5,818 bases of DNA from Thiohalobacter sp. (GTDB lineage: Bacteria > Pseudomonadota > Gammaproteobacteria > DSM-19610): positions 1-5,818 of the forward strand of contig JALWRY010000235.1 in assembly GCA_027080445.1 (NCBI GenBank), read 5' to 3'. Shown piece after piece: positions 1-5,808 of the stretch (the first letter of the stretch is position 1; each line of letters begins with the position of its first letter). The translations under genes and the position numbers were made by a program. The notes beneath the pieces are model-generated. The model searched no databases, was not told where the DNA came from, and saw nothing but the letters and a program-made list of their open reading frames with translations.

Positions 1-615
1 GTGCTCGACGTCGATATTGCGCTGGTAGGCGGCGAAGGCGTTTTCACGAAAACGGCTGGTAATGGGGCCGGGTTCAATCAATACCGCGTGAATATTGCTG
101 CCGGCCAGTTCCAGACGCAGCGTATCGTAGAGTCCCTCCAGTGCATATTTGCTGGCGTTGTAGGCGCCCCGGTAGGCCAGTGATACAAAGCCCAGCACGG
201 AACTGTTCTGGATGATGCGGCCTTCGCCGGCCTCACGCATCCACGGCAGGAGACGGTTGGTCAGCTCCAGGGCGCCGAACACGTTGGTTTCGAACTGGGC
301 GCGCAAGACCTCTCGTGAAAGGTCCTCGACGGCGCCCGGTTGACCAAAGCCGGCATTGTTGAACAGGCCGTACAGGCGCCGTCCGGTACGCTCCGCCACC
401 GCTTCAACGGCTTCCCGGATCGAGGCGGTATCGTCAAGGTCAAGCCTGATACAATCCAGTCCTTCTTTCTGCAAGCGCATGACATCGTTTGTCTTTCTTG
501 CGCTGGCAATGACAGGATAGCCGCATTTTTTGAGGGTGTGGGCCGCGCAGTAACCGATGCCGCTGGAGCAGCCGGTGACCAGCACGGCACGGCCGTTGAG
601 GGGCGTTTCAGCCAT
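1..615 (-). CDS. SDR-family NAD(P)-dependent oxidoreductase, YbbO-like, C-terminus beyond the window edge
   Basis: This is a classical short-chain dehydrogenase, a cytoplasmic NAD(P)(H)-dependent oxidoreductase of Rossmann fold. The 205 visible residues run off the left edge with no stop. The cofactor-binding TGCSSGIG is at residues 14-21, NNAG at 86-89 and the structural Asn at N111. The catalytic triad is S139, Y152 and K156 (YNASK), and the EPGPI turn is at 181-185. The segments TGCSSGIG, LYGLFNNAGFG and ASKYALE resemble E. coli YbbO, an NADP-dependent aldehyde reductase, as I recall that sequence. Family members are usually 250-280 residues, so roughly 50-70 are missing. The ATG at 615 has only a weak ribosome site. 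An in-frame ATG at 640-642 would add nine residues (MFLKLKRLR) and has an AGG five bases upstream, so it is a real alternative. The gene is divergent from pomA. Fold and enzyme class are secure; the substrate is not known. Confidence 0.9.
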   Translation of the reverse strand, partial: MAETPLNGRAVLVTGCSSGIGYCAAHTLKKCGYPVIASARKTNDVMRLQKEGLDCIRLDLDDTASIREAVEAVAERTGRRLYGLFNNAGFGQPGAVEDLSREVLRAQFETNVFGALELTNRLLPWMREAGEGRIIQNSSVLGFVSLAYRGAYNASKYALEGLYDTLRLELAGSNIHAVLIEPGPITSRFRENAFAAYQRNIDVEH

Positions 616-682
616 CCGTAAGCGCTTCAGTTTGAGAAACATTCCGGCCTGTGCGGGATTTCCCCGGTGACCACTCGTTCAT

Positions 683-709
683 TCAAGAAACCCCCTGTTT
701 CGGCGATAT
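683..709 (+). promoter_or_regulatory. Candidate sigma-28 (FliA-type) promoter for pomA-pomB-pilZ
   Basis: TCAA at 683-686 is followed by exactly 15 bases and then GGCGATAT at 702-709. The recalled flagellar sigma-28 consensus is TAAA-N15-GCCGATAA, giving 3 of 4 and 6 of 8 matches at the right spacing. A start near 716 would leave a leader of about 38 bases before pomA. Late flagellar genes such as stators are commonly under this sigma factor. Function is inferred from match and position only. Confidence 0.4.
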
Positions 710-740
710 AGCGGATATGAATTTCTAGCGTACCGTTAAT

Positions 741-744
741 GGAG
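741..744 (+). promoter_or_regulatory. Ribosome binding site for pomA
   Basis: GGAG lies nine bases before the ATG at 754. It decides between that start and an in-frame upstream start at 739, which would add MESQF, overlap this site and have no ribosome site of its own. The chosen start also matches the MD(I/L)ATL N-terminus of known PomA proteins. Confidence 0.75.
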
Positions 745-753
745 TCACAATTC

Positions 754-1530
754 ATGGATATCGCCACCCTGATCGGTTTACTTGGTGCACTGGGTATCGT
801 CATCATGGCGATTGTGATGGGGGGAAGTTTCCTTCTTTTTGTCAACATTCCCTCTATCCTGATTGTCCTGGTTGGCAGTATGTTTGCGGTGTTGATCAAG
901 TTCCCGATGGGGCACTTTCTGGGGGCCTTCAAAATCGCTGCAAAGGCCTTTTTCGGCAAGACAGACGATCCCGGAAAATTGATAGAAGAAGGTGTCGCAC
1001 TCGCCAATATCGCCCGCAAGGAAGGTGTGCTGGGGCTGGAAGGCCAGGATATCCAGAACGAGTTTCTGAAACGTGGTATCCAGCTGTGTGTGGATGGACA
1101 CGAGCCGGAATTCGTACGCGCCATGCTGAGCAAGGACATTAACCTGACGATTGAACGTCATGAGCGCGGGCAGGCGATTTTCAAGGCGATGGGTGATGTG
1201 GCGCCGGCGATGGGTATGATCGGTACGCTGATAGGCCTGGTGCAGATGTTGTCCGCCATGGATGACCCGAAATCCATCGGTCCGGCGATGGCGGTTGCGT
1301 TGTTGACGACACTATACGGTGCAGTTATTGCCACCGTTCTCGCCTTGCCGATTGCCGACAAGCTGGCATTACGCAGTCAGGATGAGCGACTCAACAAGGC
1401 GCTTATCCTGGAAACGATTGGTTCGATCCAGGAAGGTCTCAATCCACGGGTAATGGAGGAATTGCTCAAGACCTATCTTCCGGAGAATAAACGTGCCAGT
1501 GTTGGTGAAGCCAGCGCCGACGCAGCCTGA
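754..1530 (+). CDS. pomA: Flagellar motor stator subunit PomA (MotA family, sodium type)
   Basis: PomA is the inner-membrane stator subunit that, with PomB, couples ion flow to torque on rotor protein FliG. The 258-residue protein is close to Vibrio PomA (about 253) and aligns with it nearly without gaps from memory. Four membrane segments fall at about 5-22, 30-50, 147-168 and 176-198. The large cytoplasmic loop between the second and third holds the charged FliG-contact residues R88, K89 and E96. The hallmark DVAPAMGMIGTL is at 148-159, MDDPKSIGPAMAVALLTTLYG spans 169-189, and LNPRV is at 229-233. T158 and T186, tied to sodium binding in Vibrio PomA, are both present, as is D148, supporting a sodium rather than proton motor. 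It is first in the pomA-pomB-pilZ cluster, 41 bases ahead of pomB. The only departure seen is a short Ala-rich C-terminal end. Confidence 0.96.
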   Translation: MDIATLIGLLGALGIVIMAIVMGGSFLLFVNIPSILIVLVGSMFAVLIKFPMGHFLGAFKIAAKAFFGKTDDPGKLIEEGVALANIARKEGVLGLEGQDIQNEFLKRGIQLCVDGHEPEFVRAMLSKDINLTIERHERGQAIFKAMGDVAPAMGMIGTLIGLVQMLSAMDDPKSIGPAMAVALLTTLYGAVIATVLALPIADKLALRSQDERLNKALILETIGSIQEGLNPRVMEELLKTYLPENKRASVGEASADAA

Positions 1531-1555
1531 CCTTAATCCAGGCGACAGTATGAAC

Positions 1556-1560
1556 AGGGA
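1556..1560 (+). promoter_or_regulatory. Ribosome binding site for pomB
   Basis: AGGGA ends 11 bases before the ATG at 1572. A TTG at 1563 would add three residues but would sit only two bases from this site, so the ATG giving MSDEAP is preferred. Confidence 0.6.
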
Positions 1561-1571
1561 CGTTGCGTATC

Positions 1572-2885
1572 ATGTCTGACGAAGCACCCGCAAAAGCAGA
1601 GGAAGGTGGCGCACCCGCCTGGGTGATGACGTTTGCGGACCTCATGTCCCTGCTGATGTGTTTCTTTGTGCTGCTACTCTCTTTTTCCGAGATGGACGTT
1701 TCCAAGTACAAGGAAATGGCCGGTTCGATGAAGAACGCTTTCGGCGTACAACGCGAAATCAAGGTCAAGGAACCGCCGAAGGGGATTAACGTGATTGCAC
1801 GTGAGTTCAGCCCGGGGCGGCCTGAACCCACGATTATGAATGTTATCCGCCAGATGACGACACAGGACATGAATGTCAACCTCGATCTTGGCAAAGAGCG
1901 TCGTCGTCCGGTTCCTGCGCCCAAAGGCGAGCGTATCCCTGACCGGGAGAAAACCGCGAAACTCGATCCCAGGGGCAAGGACAACCACCAGGCGCAGGTC
2001 GAGGGGCTCTCGGAAGGACAAAAGAAAGAACTGGCGAAGGCCAAGGCGCTGGCGAAGCTCCGCCTGGAAGACAAGCTGAAAGCAGAAGCGAAGCTTGTCG
2101 GTACGCAGTCCAGGAAGAACAACAAGGTCTCGATTGACAATAAAACGCTGGAAGAACTGGTCAAGGCGAAGGCCGAAGCGGAACGCCGCAGGAAACTGGA
2201 GCACAGTGCCAGACTGATCAGCAATGCGCTGGGCCGTGAGATCAAGGAAGGCAATATTGATGTTGAAACGGCGGGCAAGAAGATTATCATTCGGGTGCGT
2301 GAAAAAGCCTCGTTTGGTTCAGGTCGTGCTGACCTGAAGGGCTCGTTCCGGCCGATCCTGGGTAAAATCGCAAAGATACTGAAGGATTCTGAAGGCAAAA
2401 TTATTATTGCGGGCCATACCGACAATATCCCGATTTTTACCGAGCGTTTCCGCTCCAACTGGGAGTTGTCGTCGGCGCGTGCGGTGTCGGTAGCACATGA
2501 GATGATGCTGGCGACAAAGATTCCTTCCAACCGTTTCCTGGTTGAGGGCTTTGCCGATACCCAGCCCATGGCGCCGAACGATACGCCAGCCAATCGGGCG
2601 AAGAACCGCCGCGTGGAAATCATCTTGCAACAGGGCGACGACAAGGCGGGCAAGGAAATTGACGTGTTGAATAAACAGGCTGCAGCCCCCGGGAAAACGC
2701 CGGCCGTCGTGCCGCGCCGCGATAATGGCAAGGGCTTAAAACGCGTGTCCCGGCCAGCAGCAAAACCGGCTGTAGTAAAAGGCATTCGTACAGGTGGAGT
2801 AAAGTCATCCTCGCCGGCGAAAGCCAGGAAAAAATCATCAACGCCGCCGTCAGGCCTGGGCATCAAACTGGGTGGCAGCAAGTAG
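1572..2885 (+). CDS. pomB: Flagellar motor stator subunit PomB (MotB family, OmpA-like C-terminal domain), enlarged
   Basis: PomB pairs with PomA, carries the ion-binding aspartate and anchors the stator to peptidoglycan. The 437 residues comprise a short cytoplasmic N-terminus and a single membrane helix at about 17-38 with FADLMSLLMCFFVLL, where D23 corresponds to the essential Asp24 of Vibrio PomB. A conserved plug and early periplasmic region runs to about 87, with AGSMK at 50-54 and FSPGRPEPT at 79-87. A long polar linker covers about 88-210. The OmpA-like peptidoglycan-binding domain spans about 213-355, with GHTDN at 281-285, LSSARA at 299-304 and NRRVEI at 345-350; D284 and R303 fit the ligand-binding pair. 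A basic Ala/Pro/Lys/Ser tail covers 358-437. Vibrio PomB is about 315 residues, so the extra length lies in the linker, which is rich in Lys, Ala, Glu and Arg and probably helical at 146-175 and 193-212, and in the tail. The frame is open throughout, so this is not a frameshift product. Identity is near certain; the role of the added segments is unknown. Confidence 0.96.
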   Translation: MSDEAPAKAEEGGAPAWVMTFADLMSLLMCFFVLLLSFSEMDVSKYKEMAGSMKNAFGVQREIKVKEPPKGINVIAREFSPGRPEPTIMNVIRQMTTQDMNVNLDLGKERRRPVPAPKGERIPDREKTAKLDPRGKDNHQAQVEGLSEGQKKELAKAKALAKLRLEDKLKAEAKLVGTQSRKNNKVSIDNKTLEELVKAKAEAERRRKLEHSARLISNALGREIKEGNIDVETAGKKIIIRVREKASFGSGRADLKGSFRPILGKIAKILKDSEGKIIIAGHTDNIPIFTERFRSNWELSSARAVSVAHEMMLATKIPSNRFLVEGFADTQPMAPNDTPANRAKNRRVEIILQQGDDKAGKEIDVLNKQAAAPGKTPAVVPRRDNGKGLKRVSRPAAKPAVVKGIRTGGVKSSSPAKARKKSSTPPSGLGIKLGGSK

Positions 2886-2888
2886 TGC

Positions 2889-2892
2889 AGGA
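2889..2892 (+). promoter_or_regulatory. Ribosome binding site for the PilZ gene
   Basis: AGGA lies six bases before the ATG at 2899, within the 13-base gap after the pomB stop. It favours this start over a GTG at 2872 that would overlap pomB and prepend nine residues unlike the family's usual ERRxYFR beginning. Confidence 0.7.
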
Positions 2893-2898
2893 CATACT

Positions 2899-3486
2899 AT
2901 GAGTGACGAACGCAGGGAATACTTCAGGATTGATGACGAGGTGGCGCTCGACTACCGTCTGATCGATAACGATGAAGTCGACCGCTTGCTGGAAAAGATC
3001 CGTTCACAGCTGGTGGACCGGTTTACCGCGGCGTCGAGCTTTACCGCGACCACCCGGCAGATGATGAATGTGATCCACAAGGTGCAGGCGCAATCGCCGG
3101 AACTGGCGCGTTGTCTGCAGGCGATCGATCAGAAACTGAATATGATTGCACAGCTGTTTGTCTCGGAAGAAATCAAGGAGAACAAGCAGGAAACCCGTGA
3201 GGTCAATTTGAGCGCCGGTGGCGTGGCGTTTCGCTCACAACACGAAATCCCGGTCGGCAGCTTGCTGGAATTACGCATGGTGCTGTTCCCGTCACTGGTC
3301 GGTATCCTGACCATCAGCCGGGTCATTCACTGCGAGCGGGTGAATGACCTCAACCCGCAGTTTCCCTGGCAACTGGCAGTTGAGTACGAACACCTGAAGG
3401 AAACGGATCGCGAATTGCTGGTGCGCCATATTATGGCGCGGGAAACCGAGCAGTTGCGCAGCCAGCGAACAGAAAACGACGAGTAG
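2899..3486 (+). CDS. PilZ-domain c-di-GMP receptor with helical insertion, in the stator operon
   Basis: PilZ domains bind cyclic di-GMP and pass the signal to a partner, often in motility. Both binding motifs are present in these 195 residues: RxxxR as REYFR at 6-10, and [D/N]xSxxG as NLSAGG at 103-108. Beta-strand-like stretches follow at about 109-163 (VAFRS, LLELRMVLF, ILTISRVIHC, WQLAVEYE), then a C-terminal helix. In a minimal PilZ domain the motifs are some 20-30 residues apart; here they are over 90 apart. The stretch from about 24 to 98 is rich in Leu, Gln, Ile, Met, Glu and Lys and looks helical. This recalls the tetrameric tPilZ class described from Xanthomonas, but I cannot confirm membership. 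No signal peptide or membrane segment is seen, so it is probably cytoplasmic. It lies 13 bases after pomB and is almost surely cotranscribed with it. This suggests it acts on the stator as YcgR or FlgZ do elsewhere, but that role is inferred. Confidence 0.88.
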   Translation: MSDERREYFRIDDEVALDYRLIDNDEVDRLLEKIRSQLVDRFTAASSFTATTRQMMNVIHKVQAQSPELARCLQAIDQKLNMIAQLFVSEEIKENKQETREVNLSAGGVAFRSQHEIPVGSLLELRMVLFPSLVGILTISRVIHCERVNDLNPQFPWQLAVEYEHLKETDRELLVRHIMARETEQLRSQRTENDE

Positions 3487-3504
3487 ATTCCCCGGCCTTG
3501 CCCG

Positions 3505-5298
3505 TCAGCCAGCCACCTGTTTTTCCTCTTCCTGTTGCTGTAATTCCCACAGCTGTGCGTATATGCCGGCATGACCGAGCAGTTGCGCATGGTTGCCGCG
3601 CTCGACTATCCGGCCCTGTTGCATGACCAGTATCTGGTCCGCATCGATAATGGTCGACAGGCGGTGTGCAATGACCAGTGTGGTGTGGTTTTGCGCCGCG
3701 CTGCGCAGGCTTTCCAGGATGCTCTGTTCGGACTGACTGTCGAGACTCGATGTGGCTTCATCGAAAATCAGGATCTTTGGATTTTTCAGGATGGCGCGGG
3801 CGATCGCGACACGCTGTTTTTCTCCACCCGACAGTTTGAGGCCACGTTCACCGACCACTGTGTCGTAGCCTTTCGGCAGGCTGACGATGAAGTCATGGAT
3901 GTTGGCAAGTTTTGCCGCCTGCTGGATATCCTCGAAATCGGCATCCTGGCGGGCGTAACCGATGTTGTAGCGCAAGGTATCGTTGAACAGCACAGTATCC
4001 TGCGGAACAATGCCGATGGCGGCGCGCAGGCTCTGCTGGGTGACGGAACGGATATCCTGTCCATCAATCAGGATGCGGCCCTTGTTGACGTCATAAAACC
4101 TGAATAGCAGCCGCGCCAGCGTAGACTTGCCTGCCCCACTGGGACCTACCACCGCCACCCGCTGGCCGGGCGGGATAGTAAAGCTGACATCATCGAGTAT
4201 CGGGCGATCCGGGTCATAGGCAAAGCTGATGCGGTCGACACAGACTTCCCCCTGGCGGACAGTCAGCGCAACGGCGTCCGGGGCGTCCTCGATCTCCGGG
4301 CGTTTCTCCAGTACATCGAACATCAGCTGCATATCCGCAATGGCGTGTTTGAGCTGGCTATAGACGATACCGAGGAAATTCAGCGGGATGAACAACTGGA
4401 GCAGGAAAGCATTGATCAGCACCAGGTCACCGATACTCAGTTGACCTTCCACCACGCCACTGGAGGCCAGTATCATGATCGATGTGACGCCCAGGGCAAT
4501 AATCGAGGCCTGCCCCACGTTCAGCGCCGACAGGGAGGTCTGGCTTTTTACTGCGGCATCTTCCCACTCTTCCAGTGATGCGTCATAGCGCGACAGTTCG
4601 TGTTGCTCGTTACCAAAATATTTCACGGTTTCGTAGTTGATCAGGCTGTCGATGGCCTGGGTGTTGGCTTTTGAATCGGTGGCGTTCATCTTTACCCGGT
4701 ACTTCATCCGCCACTCGGTGATGCGGAAGGTAAAGAAAATATACACAATCACACTGACGAAGGTGATGACCGCAAACCACACGCTGTAACGTTTCAGCAG
4801 GATGCCGGCGATCAGGGTGACTTCCACCAGTGTCGGCAGGATGCTGAACACCATGTAGTTGAGCAGTGAACTGACGCTGCGCGTGCCGCGTTCAATGTCG
4901 CGGGAAATGCCGCCGGTCTTGCGTTCGAGGTGGTAACGCAAGGACAGCCGGTGCAGGTGTTCCAGCACCCGCACGGAAACCTTGCGCATGGCGCCGTGGC
5001 GCACGCGCGCGAACACCGCATCGCGCAGCTCATTGAACAGGGAGCTGGCCAGTCGCAGTGCGCCGTAGCTGAGCAACAGGCCCAGTGGCAGCACCAGTTG
5101 CATATTGTCGCGGTCCAGGGCATCGACAATGTCTTTCAGCATCAGCGGGATACCGACATTGGCAACCTTGGAGAAAACCAGGAAAAGCAGCGCCAGCACC
5201 ACCCTTACCCGGTATTCCCACAAAAAAGGTGCGAGAGATCGCAGTGTTTTCAGGTCATTACCGTGGGATTCAGGCAGTTCGGTGGGTCGGTTGTGCAT
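3505..5298 (-). CDS. ABC transporter fused permease/ATPase, Atm1/ABCB7 heavy-metal exporter family
   Basis: This is a half-size exporter with membrane domain and ATPase in one 597-residue chain, expected to work as an inner-membrane homodimer. Membrane helices are at about 31-52, 67-85, 146-168, 171-191, 262-282 and 288-306. The ATPase domain from about 350 to 590 has the A-loop Y361, Walker A GPSGAGKST (385-393), Q-loop Q433, signature LSGGEKQR (489-496), Walker B ILIFDEATS (509-517, catalytic E514), D-loop SLD (518-520) and switch H545. All catalytic residues are intact. SLINYETVKYFGNE (218-231) is the hallmark of the Atm1/ABCB7 group, whose bacterial members export glutathione-linked compounds and metal conjugates. 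The substrate here is inferred from family only. The ATG at 5298 has GAGA (5304-5307 on the other strand) five bases upstream. A TTG start at 5406 would add 36 residues not typical of the family and lies upstream of the candidate promoter. The gene converges on the PilZ gene with 18 bases between stops. Confidence 0.93.
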   Translation of the reverse strand: MHNRPTELPESHGNDLKTLRSLAPFLWEYRVRVVLALLFLVFSKVANVGIPLMLKDIVDALDRDNMQLVLPLGLLLSYGALRLASSLFNELRDAVFARVRHGAMRKVSVRVLEHLHRLSLRYHLERKTGGISRDIERGTRSVSSLLNYMVFSILPTLVEVTLIAGILLKRYSVWFAVITFVSVIVYIFFTFRITEWRMKYRVKMNATDSKANTQAIDSLINYETVKYFGNEQHELSRYDASLEEWEDAAVKSQTSLSALNVGQASIIALGVTSIMILASSGVVEGQLSIGDLVLINAFLLQLFIPLNFLGIVYSQLKHAIADMQLMFDVLEKRPEIEDAPDAVALTVRQGEVCVDRISFAYDPDRPILDDVSFTIPPGQRVAVVGPSGAGKSTLARLLFRFYDVNKGRILIDGQDIRSVTQQSLRAAIGIVPQDTVLFNDTLRYNIGYARQDADFEDIQQAAKLANIHDFIVSLPKGYDTVVGERGLKLSGGEKQRVAIARAILKNPKILIFDEATSSLDSQSEQSILESLRSAAQNHTTLVIAHRLSTIIDADQILVMQQGRIVERGNHAQLLGHAGIYAQLWELQQQEEEKQVAG

Positions 5299-5361
5299 GC
5301 AAGTCTCGATTATCGGGTTGATGTTCCGGGGTATCGTCTCCACATTTTCAGGATCTGTGGT

Positions 5362-5380
5362 GCGTCTGCCGGGCAGGCGC
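5362..5380. repeat. 19-bp imperfect inverted repeat upstream of the ABC transporter
   Basis: The arms GCGTCTGCC (5362-5370) and GGCAGGCGC (5372-5380) flank one central G and match at 8 of 9 positions. It lies immediately downstream of the candidate -10 at 5387-5392 on the minus strand, about where the transporter transcript would begin. It could be an operator or a 5' leader hairpin; chance is also possible in GC-rich DNA. Confidence 0.4.
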
Positions 5381-5386
5381 AGTTGA

Positions 5387-5392
5387 ATTGTA
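5387..5392 (-). promoter_or_regulatory. Candidate -10 element for the ABC transporter
   Basis: On the minus strand this reads TACAAT, a 5 of 6 match to TATAAT. It lies 88 bases before the ATG at 5298. No convincing -35 is found 16-18 bases further upstream, where the sequence is GC-rich (GCCGCC at 17), so an activator or another promoter may be needed. Confidence 0.3.
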
Positions 5393-5431
5393 CCCGAAGC
5401 CGGCAAAACGGCGGCACCGGCCTGATTTGGC

Positions 5432-5440
5432 TGGTATACT
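5432..5440 (+). promoter_or_regulatory. Extended -10 promoter for the FmdB-family gene
   Basis: TGG followed by TATACT (5435-5440) matches the extended -10 form TGnTATAAT with one mismatch. No -35-like hexamer sits at the usual distance, as is common for extended -10 promoters. Transcription would start near 5447, leaving a leader of about 38 bases. Confidence 0.5.
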
Positions 5441-5472
5441 TGCGCGCTTTGCGGAATCGAGAGTCAGAATCC

Positions 5473-5476
5473 GGAG
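5473..5476 (+). promoter_or_regulatory. Ribosome binding site for the FmdB-family gene
   Basis: GGAG lies eight bases before the ATG at 5485. The frame is open far upstream without a stop, so this site and the MPIYEYQC beginning typical of the family settle the start. Confidence 0.75.
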
Positions 5477-5484
5477 TTGGAACC

Positions 5485-5754
5485 ATGCCGATTTATGAAT
5501 ACCAATGTACTGAATGTGGCCTGGAACTGGAGAAGTTGCAGAAACTCAGCGATGCCCCGCTGACAGATTGCCCGGAATGTGGCAAATCCACACTGAAAAA
5601 GAAAGTGTCTGCTGCCGGCTTCCGCCTCAAGGGCAGTGGCTGGTATGAAACCGATTTCAAGAGCAAAAACCGCAAGAACGTCGCCAAGGGGGACAGTAAA
5701 CCCAAAGCGGGCGGCGATGCCGGCGGTAAATCATCCTCCGGGGGTGGTAAATAG
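5485..5754 (+). CDS. FmdB-family zinc-ribbon protein
   Basis: This 89-residue protein has the FmdB-type N-terminus MPIYEYQC and a single zinc ribbon with two CxxC knuckles, C8-C11 (CTEC) and C29-C32 (CPEC), the second followed by Gly-Lys. The four cysteines should bind one zinc. FmdB was named as a putative regulator of the formamidase operon of Methylophilus; for most bacterial members no function is established. The first 55 residues are conserved-looking, including KLSDAPLTDCPECG and GSGWYETDF. From about 59 onward the chain is Lys/Gly/Ser-rich and probably disordered, ending in SSSGGGK, as many members do. It is divergent from the Atm1-type transporter. In many gammaproteobacteria a gene of this kind sits before aspS, but too little downstream sequence is present to check that here. 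Confidence 0.92.
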   Translation: MPIYEYQCTECGLELEKLQKLSDAPLTDCPECGKSTLKKKVSAAGFRLKGSGWYETDFKSKNRKNVAKGDSKPKAGGDAGGKSSSGGGK

Positions 5755-5795
5755 ACGACGCCGGCGCCTGATCGGCAGCCGACAGGACAATCGCC

Positions 5796-5808
5796 CGCCG
5801 TTCCGGCG
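5796..5808 (+). terminator. Small GC hairpin downstream of the FmdB-family gene, possible terminator
   Basis: CGCCG and CGGCG pair around a TTC loop. A second pairing, GGCGCCT at 5763-5769 with AGGCGCC at 5809-5815, encloses it. No T-run follows before the window ends at 5818, so intrinsic termination is not supported. The 64 bases after the stop show no recognisable gene start. Confidence 0.15.

Noticed and set aside
722..750. Sigma-70-like promoter for the dehydrogenase on the minus strand (TTGTGA, 17 bases, TAGAAA)
   Set aside because: Both hexamers match only 4 of 6 and the leader would be about 100 bases. The spacing is right but the support is too weak to call.
2031..2210. Short direct repeats in the pomB linker, such as CTGGCGAAG occurring twice
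   Set aside because: They reflect repeated Leu-Ala-Lys codons in a low-complexity protein segment rather than a separate DNA element.
1466..2881. A 471-codon minus-strand open frame opposite pomB
   Set aside because: It is Ser/Leu/Arg-rich with no recognisable motif and lies across the well-supported pomB. It is a by-product of the Lys/Ala-rich coding sequence on the other strand.
3490..3525. Bidirectional terminator between the PilZ gene and the ABC transporter
   Set aside because: GGCC/GCC stretches are present but form no stable stem next to the T-run at 3520-3524.
5299..5406. TTG start adding 36 residues to the ABC transporter
   Set aside because: The added residues are not typical of Atm1 proteins, the start has no ribosome site, and it would place the TACAAT element and dyad inside the coding region.
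5399..5412. GCCG/CGGC hairpin upstream of the FmdB gene
   Set aside because: The stem is only four bases with no linked regulatory feature; expected by chance in GC-rich DNA.
4930..5484. Upstream extension of the FmdB frame, giving a 274-residue protein
   Set aside because: The extension is Gln-rich, lies antisense to the ABC transporter and lacks family features. The ATG at 5485 has a good ribosome site and the standard FmdB N-terminus.
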